DNA of 64,000 nucleotides from Panulirus ornatus (GCF_036320965.1 NC_092242.1:63923520-63987519); one strand, 5' to 3'; shown: positions 13,401 to 25,294, counted from the stretch's first letter. The notes: generated from the sequence alone by a model not told the origin. Translations and numbers: made by a program.

Positions 13401-16400
13401 TTGAATATTTGATTTCTCAATTTTGAAACAAAAAGTTTTTTGAGCCAAAAAAATACCCTGAACTAATACCTTGGATTTTTTGCATTTTTCTCAGAAAAAT
13501 AGATTTCCTTTAAAGATTCATTATAAGAAGTATTTTTCATGCTGAATACAAATCTGGTGTTAAAATGACCTTAACTCGCCTTTATGACACTCAATTTCGC
13601 TGTTGAATGAAGTCAATTTTTAAATATTTCCTTTCCTTTGCATCCTATTTAGTCTGTTCTCAAGGGTGACTGACAGCAACATGATATATTTTCCAAGATT
13701 ATTTCAAGTATAGAAGTGTTTGAATAACTTAACTATCAATTTTGAAACAAAAAGTTTTTTGAGCAAAAAAATACCCTGAACTATTACCTTGGATTTTTTG
13801 CATTTTTCTCAGAAAAATAGATTTCCTTTAAAGATTCATTATAAGAAGTATTTTTCATGCTGAAAACAAATCTGGTGTTAAAATGAAGTTTAGTCGTCTT
13901 TATGACCTTCAATTTACCAGTTAAATGAAGTCATTTTTTTAAATATTTCTGTTCCTTTGCATCGTATTTACTCTGTACATATGGGTGACTGACGTTATAA
14001 TGATTTATTTTCCAAGATTATTTCAAGTATGGAAGTGTTTGAATATCTGATTTTCAATTTTGAAACAAAAAGTTTTTTGAGCCAAAAAATACCCTGAACT
14101 ATTACCTTGGATTTTTCGCATTTTTCTCAGAAAAATAGATTTCCTTTAAAAATTCATTATAAGAAGTATTTTTCATGCTGAATACAAATCTGGTGTTAAA
14201 ATGACGTTTACTCGTCTTTATGACCTCAATTTAGCTGTTAAATGAAGTCAATTTTTTAAATATTTCTGTTCCTTTGCATCGTATTTAGTCTGTTCTCATG
14301 GGTGACTGACAGCTATCATGATATATTTTCCAAGATTATTTCAAGTATAGAAGTGTTTGAATAATTAACTGTCAATTTTGAAACAAAAAGTTTTTTGAGC
14401 CAAAAAAATACCCTGAACTAATACCTTGGATTTTTTGCATTTTTCTCAGAAAAATAGATTTCCTTTAAAGATTCATTATAAGAAGTATTTTTCATGCTGA
14501 ATACAAATCTGGTGTTAAAATGACCTCTACTCGCCTTTATGACACTCAATTTCGCTTTTGAATGAAGTCAATTTTTAAATATTTCCTTTCCTTTCCATCC
14601 TATTTAGTCTGTTCTCAAGGGTGACTGACAGCAACATGATATATTTTCCAAGATTATTTCAAGTATAGAAGTGTTTGAATAACTTAACTGTCAATTTTGA
14701 AACAAAAAGTTTTTTGAGCAAAAAAATACCCTGAACTATTACCTTGGATTTTTCGCATTTTTCTCAGAAAAATAGATTTCCTTTAAAAATTCATTATAAG
14801 AAGTATTTTTCATGCTGAAAACAAATCTGGTGTTAAAATGAGGTTTAGTCGTCTTTATGACCTTCAATTTACCAGTTAAATGAAGTCATTTTTTTAAATA
14901 TTTCTGTTCCTTTGCATCGTATTTACTCTGTACATATGGGTGACTGACGTTATCATGATGTATTTTCCAAGATTATTTCAAGTATGGAAGTGTTTGAATA
15001 TTTGATTTCTCAATTTTGAAACAAAAAGTTTTTGAGCCAAAAAAATACCCTGAACTATTACCTTGGATTTTTCGCATTTTTCTCAGAAAAATAGATTTCC
15101 TTTAAAGATTCATTATAAGAAGTATTTTTCATGCTGAATACAAATCTGGTGTTAAAATGACCTTAACTCGCCTTTATGACACTCAATTTCGCTGTTGAAT
15201 GAAGTCAATTTTTAAATATTTCCTTTCCTTTGCATCCTATTTAGTCTGTTCTCAAGGGTGACTGACAGCAACATGATATATTTTCCAAGATTATTTCAAG
15301 TATAGAAGTGTTTGAATAACTTAACTATCAATTTTGAAACAAAAAGTTTTTTGAGCAAAAAAATACCCTGAATTTCGCATTTTTCTCAGAAAAAAAGATT
15401 TCCTTTAAAAATTCATTATAAGAAGTATTTTTCATGCTGAAAACAAATCTGGTGTTAAAATGAGGTTTATTCGTCTTTATGACCTTCAATTTACCAGTTA
15501 AATGAAGTCATTTTTTTTAAATATTTCTGTTCCTTTGCATCGTATTTACTCTGTACATATGGGTGACTGACGTTATCATGATGTATTTTCCAAGATTATT
15601 TCAAGTATGGAAGTGTTTGAATATTTGATTTCTCAATTTTGAAACAAAAAGTTTTTTGAGCCAAAAAATACCCTGAACTATTACCTTGGATTTTTTGCAT
15701 TTTTCTCAGAAAAATAGATTTCCTTTAAAGATTCATTATAAGAAGTATTTTTCATGCTGAATACAAATCTGGTGTTAAAATGACCTTAACTCGCCTTTAT
15801 GACACTCAATTTCGCTGTTGAATGAAGTCAATTTTTAAATATTTCCTTTCCTTTGCATCCTATTTAGTCTGTTCTCAAGGGTGACTGACAGCAACATGAT
15901 ATATTTTCCAAGATTATTTCAAGTATAGAAGTGTTTGAATAACTTAACTATCAATTTTGAAACAAAAAGTTTTTTGAGCAAAAAAATACCCTGAACTATT
16001 ACCTTGGATTTTTTGCATTTTTCTCAGAAAAATAGATTTCCTTTAAAGATTCATTATAAGAAGTATTTTTCATGCTGAATACAAATCTGGTGTTAAAATG
16101 ACCTCTACTCGCCTTTATGACACTCAATTTCGCTTTTGAATGAAGTCAATTTTTAAATATTTCCTTTCCTTTCCATCCTATTTAGTCTGTTCTCAAGGGT
16201 GACTGACAGCAACATGATATATTTTCCAAGATTATTTCAAGTATAGAAGTGTTTGAATAACTTAACTGTCAATTTTGAAACAAAAAGTTTTTTGAGCAAA
16301 AAAATACCCTGAACTATTACCTAGGATTTTTCGCATTTTTCTCAGAAAAATAGATTTCCTTTAAAAACTCATTATAAGAAGTATTTTTCATGCTGAAAAC

Positions 16401-17208
16401 AAATCTGGTGTTAAAATGAGGTTTATTCGTCTTTATGACCTTCAATTTACCAGTTAAATGAAGTCATTTTTTTAAATATTTCTGTTCCTTTGCATCGTAT
16501 TTACTCTGTACATATGGGTGACTGACGTTATCATGATGTATTTTCCAAGATTATTTCAAGTATGGAAGTGTTTGAATATTTGATTTCTCAATTTTGAAAC
16601 AAAAAGTTTTTTGAGCCAAAAAATACCCTGAACTATTACCTTGGATTTTTTGCATTTTTCTCAGAAAAATAGATTTCCTTTAAAGATTCATTATAAGAAG
16701 TATTTTTCATGCTGAATACAAATCTGGTGTTAAAATGACCTTAACTCGCCTTTATGACACTCAATTTCGCTGTTGAATGAAGTCAATTTTTAAATATTTC
16801 CTTTCCTTTGCATCCTATTTAGTCTGTTCTCAAGGGTGACTGACAGCAACATGATATATTTTCCAAGATTATTTCAAGTATAGAAGTGTTTGAATAACTT
16901 AACTATCAATTTTGAAACAAAAAGTTTTTTGAACAAAAAAATACCCTGAACTATTACCTTGGATTTTTTGCATTTTTCTCAGAAAAATAGATTTCCTTTA
17001 AAGATTCATTATAAGAAGTATTTTTCATGCTGAATACAAATCTGGTGTTAAAATGACCTCTACTCGCCTTTATGACACTCAATTTCGCTTTTGAATGAAG
17101 TCAATTTTTTTCATGCTGAATACAAATCTGGTGTTAAAATGACCTCTACTCGCCTTTATGACACTCAATTTCGCTTTGTTAATGAAGTCAATTTTTAAAT
17201 ATTTCCTT
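1434..17208. repeat. A+T-rich satellite, monomers of about 318 bp, AAB/AB higher-order array
   Basis: About 50 monomers, mostly 306 to 319 bp apart when measured from the conserved stretch before GGGTGACTGAC. Type A has TAGTCTGTTCTCAAGGG and GACAGCAACATG. Type B has TACTCTGTACATATGGG and GACGTTATCATG, plus a GAGGTTTATTCGTC segment. AAB trimers dominate about 2060-9200 and again after about 14300; AB dimers dominate about 9830-14000. A shortened monomer lies near 2378-2618, and another at 4515 lacks the GGGTGACTGAC block. The first monomers (1438, 1748) are more diverged, as expected at an array edge. Short open frames inside the array (for example 2697-2879, 8256-8456) are not genes. Homology to a named satellite was not tested. 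Confidence 0.97.
8424..8541 (-). repeat. Inverted satellite segment inside the array
   Basis: Reading the minus strand here gives the usual satellite order from GTTTTTTGAGCC through CATTTTTCTCAGAAAAATAG to CATGCTGAATACAAAT. Flanking satellite is on the plus strand. The following plus-strand sequence resumes near the end of a type A monomer, so roughly a third of a monomer is missing at the rearrangement. Confidence 0.9.
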
Positions 17209-17240
17209 TGATAATAGTAATGATAATAATAATGATAATA

Positions 17241-17271
<31 letters not shown>

Positions 17272-17341
17272 TAATGATAATAATAATAATGATAATAATA
17301 ATAATAGATGATAATGATGATAATAATAATAGATAATAATG

Positions 17342-17384
<43 letters not shown>

Positions 17385-17395
17385 TAATAATTATG

Positions 17396-17442
<47 letters not shown>

Positions 17443-17457
17443 CATAATGATAATAGA
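17209..17457. repeat. (TAA/GATAAT)n microsatellite
   Basis: Imperfect trinucleotide array of AAT/TAA with interspersed GAT units. It directly abuts the last, partly duplicated satellite monomer. Poly-Ile and poly-Tyr frames on the minus strand are read-through of the repeat. Confidence 0.95.
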
Positions 17458-17780
<323 letters not shown>

Positions 17781-17974
17781 GTGGCGCCGTGGGTACGGCC
17801 GGGTTGGTGGGGTTCGACTGGGGTCCTCAGGTTTAACAGTAGAGGCAGTGACCAGCCGGAGACACGCTTAATTGCCCGTCGTATTGACTATGCATCTGGT
17901 GAGGAGGGCTGGACATTCCGCTCCCCCAGCCACGTACCGCCAGGGAATGTTCCACCCTCACTACTCACCGCGTC

Positions 17975-18220
17975 TGCTTGACCGTCATGGACCGAAGCTG
18001 TTACCCGTCACGGACCGCGTCTGTTGCCCGTCACATGCCTCGTCTGTTGCCCGTCACATGCCTTGTCTGTTGCGATGGACTCCGTCTGTTACGCTCGCTA
18101 TAGACAGCGTCTGTCTGTCTGTTACCCGTCACACACCACGTCTCTTCCTTCGTCACACACCACGTCTGTAGCCCGCTACACATCACTTCTGTTGCCCGTC
18201 ACATACCACATCCGTTGCCC
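17975..18220. repeat. Degenerate minisatellite of about 22-25 bp
   Basis: Repeated variants of CGTCTGTTGCCCGTCACA in a loosely periodic arrangement, with about ten diverged copies, ending where the dispersed 21-bp family begins. Confidence 0.6.
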
Positions 18221-18221
18221 A

Positions 18222-18384
18222 GAGAGACCCTTGAGCACGAAGGTACGACCCTTGAGCACGAAGGTACGACCCTTGAGCACGACGGCGTGACTCACAACTG
18301 TACGACCCTCGAGCACGACGGTACGACCCCTGAACAGGACGATACGACTTTTAAATTTGACGGAGTGACCTTCGACCTGACCCT
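18222..18384 (+). mobile_element. Dispersed 21-bp-unit element, locus 1 (one arm plus core)
   Basis: Copies of the forward unit CCCTTGAGCACGACGGTACG are followed by a core with AAATTTGACGGAG and CCTTCGACCTGACCC. No opposite-orientation arm is seen, so this copy looks truncated. The core is shared in diverged form with loci at 27101, 30138 and 42262. Confidence 0.55.
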
Positions 18385-18790
18385 TTTCATTGTATTTGTG
18401 TCGATGTAAATAAAAGACTCCGCCAGTTTACATACGTGAGCAGTTAGGACGAGGTGCGACCAACCGTATGAAATACAGATAAGGAAGATAAAGAGATATG
18501 AACCCTTGATTATGCAGATGATACGCAGTGGATGGCGACCATTAGCGATGTATAACGTGTAAAGAAATGATAAACACACGGAATGAAAAATGAATGATGC
18601 TACACGGCTCTGGGATAGACACCATTCCCAGAGAGTAGGCAGACAAGAACACGGAATGATACGGGCGTAGGTAGGTAGTGGCGGGGGGTCAAATCAAAAC
18701 ATGAGTGTTGATGGTCAAGGGAGATTGGTCCCGTGTTGTGTCGTGTTGGCTGACGACACCCCACTCCCCAGCGACGACGCTATCGTATAC
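18385..18790. other. Unique spacer, nothing recognised
   Basis: About 400 bp of non-repetitive sequence. An open frame on the minus strand has no recognisable domain and overlaps a repeat. Confidence 0.5.
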
Positions 18791-18794
18791 AGGT

Positions 18795-19120
18795 GATCCC
18801 TCATTATCTCCCCATTATTCTCATCCCTCATTATCTCCCCATCATTCTCATCCCTCATTATCTCCCCATCATTCTCATCCCTCATTATCTCCCCATCATT
18901 CTCATCCCTCATTATCTCCTCATCATTCTCATCCCTCATTATCTCCCCATCATTCTCATCCCTCATTATCTCCCCATCATTCTCATCCCTCATTATCTCC
19001 CCATCATTCTCATCCCTCATTATCTCCCCATCATTCTCATCCCTCATTATCTCCCCATCATTCTCATCCCTCATTATCTCCCCATCATTCTCATCCCTCA
19101 TTATCTCCCCATCATTCTCA
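18795..19120. repeat. 27-bp minisatellite
   Basis: About 12 nearly identical copies of a 27-bp unit beginning TCCCTCATTATCTCCCCATC. Because 27 is a multiple of three, several frames stay open and yield 9-residue repeats on both strands. None is likely to be a protein. Confidence 0.95.
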
Positions 19121-19257
19121 CCCGCATTTGCATATTTGGATCAATCCTTTCATCCCCCCACCACCGTATGTTGACTGGGTTATTTTGACTTATTGTATTC
19201 ACGATTGTGTAAGCGAGGCAGCAGAAACACATCAGTAAACCCCCACACCTCCTTCTT

Positions 19258-19258
<1 letters not shown>

Positions 19259-19319
<61 letters not shown>
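19259..19319. repeat. (CA)n microsatellite
   Basis: About 60 bp of uninterrupted CA. Confidence 0.97.
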
Positions 19320-19321
<2 letters not shown>

Positions 19322-19462
19322 GTCCACACCTCCTCCAACAGACCCGTCCCATACCTCATGACCACTCAAGACCCGGCTTCTGTTTACTCTGCCGTGCCTC
19401 CACCTCCCCTCCGTCCCAGCAAACTCCCACGTCCCACACTGAGGAAGAGTTTGTGACGGTGG

Positions 19463-19488
19463 CCCCGCCCCGCCCCGCCCCGCCCCGC
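19463..19488. repeat. (CCCCG)n pentanucleotide repeat
   Basis: Five tandem CCCCG units. Confidence 0.9.
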
Positions 19489-19677
19489 CTGGCAGAGGGG
19501 GGGAGGAGGTGGTGGGTGTGTGCGTCCCAGATGGAATATGTCAAAGCTCTGGTTCCCGGGGCAGGCATCAGGTCATTGACGTCCGGCCTTTTTGTTTCGC
19601 CAGGCCTGCAAAAACGCAATTCTCGGCTGCCGCTGGCGCGGGGCTGCCAGCCGACTCCACCTTGGTCGGCAGGGTCG

Positions 19678-19707
19678 CTGGTCGGTCGGTCGGTCGGTCG
19701 GTCGGTC
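19678..19707. repeat. (GGTC)n tetranucleotide repeat
   Basis: About seven tandem GGTC units. The following 300 bp is rich in GTAGTGGTG-like words without a firm period. Confidence 0.9.
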
Positions 19708-20032
19708 TGGTAGTTGGTGCTGAGTGTAGTGGTAGTGGTGGTGATATAGTAGTAGTGTTGATGTAAGGGGTGAATGTAGCGGTCGTGCAAGTCTGATTGT
19801 ATAGTGTTAGCATTGTCGCTGTGGTGGTAATCGTGTGGAGGTAATGTAGGGGTAAGGTAGTGGTGTTGTATGGGCAGGTGTAGTGGGGGGTGATGTATGG
19901 GTACTGAAGTGGTGATGTAGGAGTACTGGGGTGTATGGGAGCACATGGGATGGACGGGTAACACAAGACATTACGGTACTTAACGAGGTTGTCTGCTGGA
20001 AGACGGTGAGAGTATTCGTTTTATTCCCAATT

Positions 20033-20270
20033 TATGTAGATGGAGACAGGATAGTGAAGCAGAAGGCTCCATCCTACCCACTAGTATAGATGGAGACAGG
20101 ATGGTAAAGCAGAAGCCTCTATCCTCCCCACTAATATAGATGGAGACAGGATAGTAAAGCAGAAAGCTCTATCCTCCCCACTAATATAGATGGAGATGGG
20201 ATAGTGAAGCAGAAGGCTCCATCCTGCCCACTAGTATAGATGGAGAGGGGATATTAAGCAGGAGGCTCCT
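20033..20270. repeat. 50-bp minisatellite
   Basis: Five copies of a 50-bp unit, with TGGAGACAGG (or variants) at 20041, 20091, 20141, 20191 and 20241. Each carries GAAGCAGAAGGCTCCATCCT-like sequence. Confidence 0.93.
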
Positions 20271-20532
20271 CCCCGCCCTCCATATTATCCCTGATTACTG
20301 TATGTATCATGATCTAACACCACAGAAAGGCCGACACGTCGATGATTTGAGTTTCAGTTCTTTTTTAAACTCTTTTTTTTTCAATATATTACATTGGATA
20401 CCACGGTATGACGTGTCACTCTTCCTTCTTGCGCGTATGTATTGAGTGGTTTGCTGTTGGGTAAAGCTGTGTGTTGCTTTACGTCTGGCCAGTACGCAAG
20501 GAGAACGGTCATCTTCGTGAAGATGAAGTTGT

Positions 20533-20648
20533 CGGATCCACCGTCTCGCAATCCACCGTCTCGGATCCACCGTCTCGGATCCACCGTCCCGGATCCACCG
20601 TCTCGGATCCACCGTCTCGGATCCACCGTCTCGGATCCACCGTCTCGC
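20533..20648. repeat. 14-bp minisatellite with GGATCC
   Basis: About eight copies of GGATCCACCGTCTC, some with CGCAATCC variants. Three in-register 14-mers make 42 bp, so open frames on both strands are shadows. Confidence 0.93.
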
Positions 20649-20859
20649 AACAGCTAACTAGATCGTAGCTTTGACATGTGACGTAGGTTTGGATTTTTTT
20701 TTCCCCCCATCTTCTGTTCCTGGGAAATTGGTTGTGTTGTGCCCGCGGTGCACTCCAGGTACGGTCTAGCGTCAACACTGAATTCCAGTACGTGTTGGAT
20801 GAGGTAGCCCAACCCAGGCCGTCATTGAGAAGGTCCCCCGTTTTCAATCGATCATGTCC

Positions 20860-21070
20860 CCCAGGTCCTGTCACCACTCTCCCCAGAATGCCCCGCGCCC
20901 CCCACCCACTCCCTCCCTCCGTTTTCTTCTGTGTCCCCAGGTCTCATCACCGTCTCAGGACGCCTCGTCCACCTGTGTCCCCAGGTACCATCACCGTCCC
21001 AGGACGCCTCCTGTCCCCTCTACCTCCTCGGGTCCCACCACCGTCCCCAGTACGCACGACCCTTTCCCCC
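20860..21070. repeat. Degenerate C-rich minisatellite
   Basis: Diverged repeats around TGTCCCCAGGTCTCATCACC and TCCCAGGACGCCTC, with roughly 45-50 bp spacing. Proline-rich open frames in this block reflect composition. Confidence 0.5.
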
Positions 21071-21242
21071 TTGTGTGTCCCCCCATGGCCCTACCATTGT
21101 CTCAGGACAAACCCCACCACCCGACCACCACCCCCTTTCCCCCTGGCCATGATGAAGGTCTTCATCACCCGGAGAGGACCATCAGGGACCCACGAGGCCC
21201 TGGGACCACTGGCCCGACGCCGAAGTAATCGAGCGAATATGG

Positions 21243-21376
21243 GGGTCTCGCAAGCGGCTCTCCGGCCGCTTGCGATGTCGGCCGAGAGGACCACGGCCGG
21301 CGGCGGGTCCCGGTCCCATACCGGCCCGGGACCATCGTATCCCGAGACCCACCAGCAGCCGCCGTCCCCCTGGCGG
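21243..21376. other. G+C-rich cluster of nested hairpins
   Basis: An outer stem pairs GGGTCTCG (21243-21250) with CGAGACCC (21343-21350). Inside are a 10-bp hairpin (21249-21258 with 21265-21274), a 6-bp CGGCCG pair (21279-21284 with 21294-21299) and an 8-bp hairpin (21306-21313 with 21326-21333). A further 5-bp hairpin lies at 21359-21376. The outer stem and first hairpin share two bases, so a structured fold would use slightly fewer pairs. It could be a noncoding RNA, an rRNA-spacer-like fragment or simply G+C-rich DNA. Confidence 0.4.
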
Positions 21377-21442
21377 TAGTCCTAAAATCTGTGGTCGACT
21401 CTTGTCTCAATCTTTGGTACGATATCGGGATTGAGTCGTCCG

Positions 21443-21446
<4 letters not shown>

Positions 21447-21531
<85 letters not shown>
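21447..21531. repeat. (CT)n microsatellite
   Basis: About 85 bp of uninterrupted CT. Confidence 0.97.
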
Positions 21532-21533
<2 letters not shown>

Positions 21534-21566
21534 TCTCGTTCGTGCGTTTTCCTTAGTAGTTGACGA

Positions 21567-22000
21567 TGTTACTTGGTGCTCCAGGGTGTTACTTGGTGCC
21601 CCAGGGTGTTACTTAGTGCACCAGGGTGTTATTTGGTGCTCCAGGGTGTTACTTGGTGCACCAGGGTGTTACTTGGTGCTCCAGGGTGTTACATGGTGCT
21701 CCAGGGTGTTACTTGGTGCACCAGGGTGTTACTTGGTGCACCAGGGTGTTACTTGGTGCTCCAGGGTGTTACTTGGTGCACCAGGGTGTTATTTGGTGCA
21801 CCAGGGTGTTACTTGGTGCACCAGGGTGTTACTTGGTGCTCCAGGGTGTTACATGGTGCACCAGGGTGTTACTTGGTGCCCCAGGGTGTTACTTAGTGCA
21901 CCATGGTGTTATTTGGTGCACCAGGGTGTTACTTGGTGCTCCAGGGTGTTACTTGGTGCTCCAGGGTGTTACATGGTGCTCCAGGGCCGGAACCATGTTG
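21567..22000. repeat. 20-bp minisatellite
   Basis: About 21 copies of CCAGGGTGTTACTTGGTGCT, varying mainly at the last base. Since 20 is not a multiple of three, each frame reads the same rotated 20-residue peptide, explaining several overlapping open frames. A few diverged copies continue to about 22090. Confidence 0.96.
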
Positions 22001-22240
22001 ACAGAGGTGTTACATAGTGATGCAGAGGTCGAGGTCTTGTTCACGGTGGTGTTACGTGGTGTTCCAGGGCCGGGATCCTGGTTGCACCAGTCCTGAAGTA
22101 ACACTCTTGTCCACACCGGCTTGACCCACCCCCACCCTTGTTCAAGGCTGTTCTCATACATCCCTTTGTTGTATTCTTTGTTTGTTAATACCAATGTTGA
22201 TATATTGGATTGATGCATCGTTATATGTCGTTTTGTACAT

Positions 22241-22365
22241 GATTCAGCTACTGTATTTTAACTGGTCAGCTGCTGTATTTTCACTGGTCGGCTACTGTAT
22301 TTTCACTGGTCGGCTACTGTATTTTCACTGGTCGGCTGCTGTAGCCTTCATCGGTCAGCCAGTGT
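22241..22365. repeat. 22-bp minisatellite
   Basis: About five copies of TACTGTATTTTCACTGGTCG plus two bases, the outer ones diverged. Confidence 0.88.
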
Positions 22366-22546
22366 AGTTCTTCACAGTTTGATAGTTTTTTTTTTCTTCA
22401 CTCTGTATCTGTTGTATTCTCCCCCCACCCTCCTCCCAATCAGGCATTGTATTGTCTCCAATCGCCTCTCTCACGAATGGACCGTAACGTTACCTGCTGC
22501 AGGGGAGAGCGCTTCGTACCCAGAGCTGGAGGTACCTGTGGTTCTC

Positions 22547-22548
<2 letters not shown>

Positions 22549-22599
<51 letters not shown>
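22549..22599. repeat. (CA)n microsatellite
   Basis: About 50 bp of uninterrupted CA. Confidence 0.97.
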
Positions 22600-22600
<1 letters not shown>

Positions 22601-22672
22601 ACCCCCTACCTCTCCTCCCCTCTCCCACTCTCCCCCCTCCCCCCTGGTCATTCATAACATCGTTGAAATTCA

Positions 22673-22676
<4 letters not shown>

Positions 22677-22763
<87 letters not shown>
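22677..22763. repeat. (CT)n microsatellite
   Basis: About 87 bp of uninterrupted CT. Confidence 0.97.
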
Positions 22764-22764
<1 letters not shown>

Positions 22765-23235
22765 GGGGGTTGGGGGGAAGGCGAGGGGGAGGATATGTTT
22801 GTTCCGTTTGGGGGGAGGAAGGAGGGGAGGAGGGAAGGGGGTTCATTTTGTTATCGGGTCATGGTTCGCGTTCCCGTCGGGGTCCTACGTGTGTTTTGTC
22901 ACCGGGTCTGGCTTGGGAGGTATGCTGGGGGGGCTGGGGCTGGGGCTGGGGCTGGGGTAGCTTTGGTATTCCCTAAGACAGTCGTGGGCAAGCTTGGAGC
23001 TGGGGTGGTGGTGGTGGGGATGGTGGTGGAGTCCGGGATGCACGGTATTTGAGCCAGTGAGTCAGTGTACCGAGGTGTGTGTCGGTGGGTGTGTTGCTAG
23101 GTCGTGAAGCATGGCAGGTGTGGCCAGGTGTGTTGTCTGTTGATGTCTGCTTGCGACAACGGACGCAAAATTAATCATCGTATTCAGGGTTACATTAGAG
23201 TGGTACCCCCCCTTTTACTCATGGTGTATACTGAT
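22764..23235. other. G-rich spacer with short (GGGGCT)n
   Basis: Mostly non-repetitive and G-rich, with four GGGGCT-like units near 22928-22957. No gene is recognised. Confidence 0.55.
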
Positions 23236-23237
23236 GA

Positions 23238-23290
23238 TTCTGTCTGTCTGTCTGTCTGTCTGTCTTTCTGTCTGTCTTTCTGTCTGTCCC
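23238..23290. repeat. (TGTC)n microsatellite
   Basis: About twelve TGTC units, some mutated to TTTC. Confidence 0.93.
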
Positions 23291-23422
23291 TCTTGGGATA
23301 AACCGGCCAATTGTGGAAGCACAGTCCCTTCGACACGAGTGGGTCGAGTGGCAACGACGGTTCGACCGTAAGGTCACGAGAGGTAACAGGAGATAACAGG
23401 AACATACGTGAATGCGTATGAG

Positions 23423-23428
23423 GGAGAG

Positions 23429-23507
<79 letters not shown>
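23423..23507. repeat. (GA)n microsatellite
   Basis: About 85 bp of GA with one AA interruption near 23445. Confidence 0.96.
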
Positions 23508-23510
<3 letters not shown>

Positions 23511-23647
23511 GGCATCACCAAGGCCTTCGTATGAAGAAGGCACGTCTCCACTGGATGCCACAGTCAGGTCTCCCTGGCCAGCAGTCGCAGCGCCTCACTT
23601 CAGGTGTACGGCCACGAGCAAGACGGTGTTCCTAAGAGTCATAAAAA

Positions 23648-24052
23648 CCGTCGCGCTCAAGGGTCGTACCGTCGTGCTCAAGGGTCGTACCGTCGTCCCC
23701 ATCTGTCGTGCCTAAGGATCGTACCGTCGTGATCATGGGTCGTACCATCGTGATCAGGGGTCGTACCGTCGTGCTCAAGGGTCATACCGTCGTCCCCATC
23801 TGTCGTGCCTAAGGGTCGTACCGTCGTGATCAAGGGTCTTATCATCGTGCTCAAGGGTTGTACCGTCGTGCCCAAGGGTCATACCGTCGTGATCATGGAT
23901 CGTACCATCGTGGTCAAGGGTCGTATCATCGTGATTAAGAGTCGTACCATCGTGATCATGGGTCGTACCATCGTGATCAAGGGTCGTACCATCGTGATTA
24001 AGAGTCGTACAGTCGTGATCAAGGGTCGTAGCATTGTTCTCAAAGAGTTAAG
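23648..24052 (-). mobile_element. Dispersed 21-bp-unit element, locus 2 (expanded reverse arm)
   Basis: About 19 copies of GGGTCGTACCGTCGTGCTCA and variants, all in one orientation. A five-unit block containing GTCCCCATCTGTCGTGCC occurs twice, about 100 bp apart, showing a local higher-order duplication. The right end reads AAAGAGTTAAGG, like ends at 27240 and 52015. The Lys-Gly-Arg-Thr-Val-Val frame is repeat read-through. Confidence 0.6.
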
Positions 24053-24099
24053 GCGACAACCGAAGGAATTTCATTGTCGGGCAAAAGTCCTATTTATCC

Positions 24100-24268
24100 T
24101 CAGCTGGATTCCTTCCTCATTCCAGCTCTGTTCCTACCTCACTCCTGCTCTGTTCCCACCTCATTCCTGTTCTATTCCAACCTCATCTCCTGCTTTTATT
24201 CCTACCCACGTCATTCCTGCTATGTTCCTCCTTCGTCCACCTCTGTTCCACTTTCATTCTTCATTCTC
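24100..24268. repeat. Degenerate pyrimidine-rich minisatellite of about 22-25 bp
   Basis: Diverged repeats of ACCTCATTCCTGCTCTGTTC, about six copies. Confidence 0.65.
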
Positions 24269-25207
24269 CCTTCCTCCCCCGTGACTTCCTTCATTCCCTA
24301 CCATTGTTATCTTGTCTGATGTTCATCCATCATGTATCGCGATGTGTCTCTGTCTGTATCTTTGTCATTATTGTTATTATTATTTATCTTTTCCTTTTAG
24401 TCAGCGGGAGTGGCTACTTGTACTACCCGAGGCCATCTTGGGACCACCACGCCCAACACGTTGGTATTAAGCAAGATTTTATATACTTTTGTTGACCCCC
24501 CCTCCCTCTCCCCCCTATTTTTGTGCTTTTTTAGGGGGGACTTTTTGATTGTTATCCGTCCCCCTTTTTTGTAAGTATTTTAAACGCATTTGATCTCTTC
24601 TTTTTTTTTCAAACGTTGGTATCAAGTCTACTTTTGTATACTTTTGTTAAAGGATTTTTTTCCCCTTTTTTGGATTTTTTTTCCTCGCCACGCCCTTTTT
24701 TTGTATTTTGATACTTGACATTAATTTTTTTTGTCAATTTCTTGATTGGAATGCGAAATGCTCGTATCATATGCTCGCTTTTGTATGTTTTTGTTAATCC
24801 CTTTTTTCATCATTCTACTTAGCTTTTTATCCTTGAGTTTGTTTAGCTCGTTTTTGATCCGCGTTTCATTTCTAGTCTTACAAACAGTAGCCTATTTTTT
24901 TTTTTGTCTACTTTTTGTTTACTTTTTCTATTCTTTTTCCAAGCCCCTTTTTCTCTTTACTTTTTTTTTTCTTTGAATGTAGTTATAGTTGATCGACATT
25001 TTGTGACATTCGTTTCTTCCTACTCCAGCCTATGTTCAGGGTAAACCTTTTTTTTTTTCATAATTTTGTGCTTTTGTGGGGGAGAGGGAGGTCTTTTCCC
25101 CACCCACCCTTATTGTATGTCTTTTAAGAATTTTGTTTCACCCTAGGAAATGTTAGCATGTTGCCTGCTTTTGTATGATTGTTAACCCTTTTTTGTGCTC
25201 TTTGGAG

Positions 25208-25208
<1 letters not shown>
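24269..25208. other. T-rich noncoding stretch
   Basis: Many poly-T runs and loosely repeated phrases such as TACTTTTGTTAA and GTTGGTATCAAG. A TTTTCCTTTTAG acceptor-like site at 24400 is followed by a short open stretch with Tyr-Leu-Tyr-Tyr-Pro and Trp-Asp-His-His, but no good donor follows. No gene is called. Confidence 0.45.

Positions 25209-25294
<86 letters not shown>

Noticed and set aside
1434..17208. CRISPR-like regular repeats
   Set aside because: The units are contiguous 318-bp satellite monomers without unique spacers, in a eukaryotic context.
18705..19238. 177-codon His/Ser/Pro repeat protein
   Set aside because: 27-bp minisatellite read-through, with competing frames on both strands.
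22500..22535. Micro-exon between CTGCAG and GTACCT
   Set aside because: Too short and without supporting context; splice-like words occur by chance.
23506..23610. Possible exon after the GA tract
   Set aside because: Open with a CAG/GTGTAC donor-like end, but the acceptor is preceded by purines and overlapping frames are equally open.
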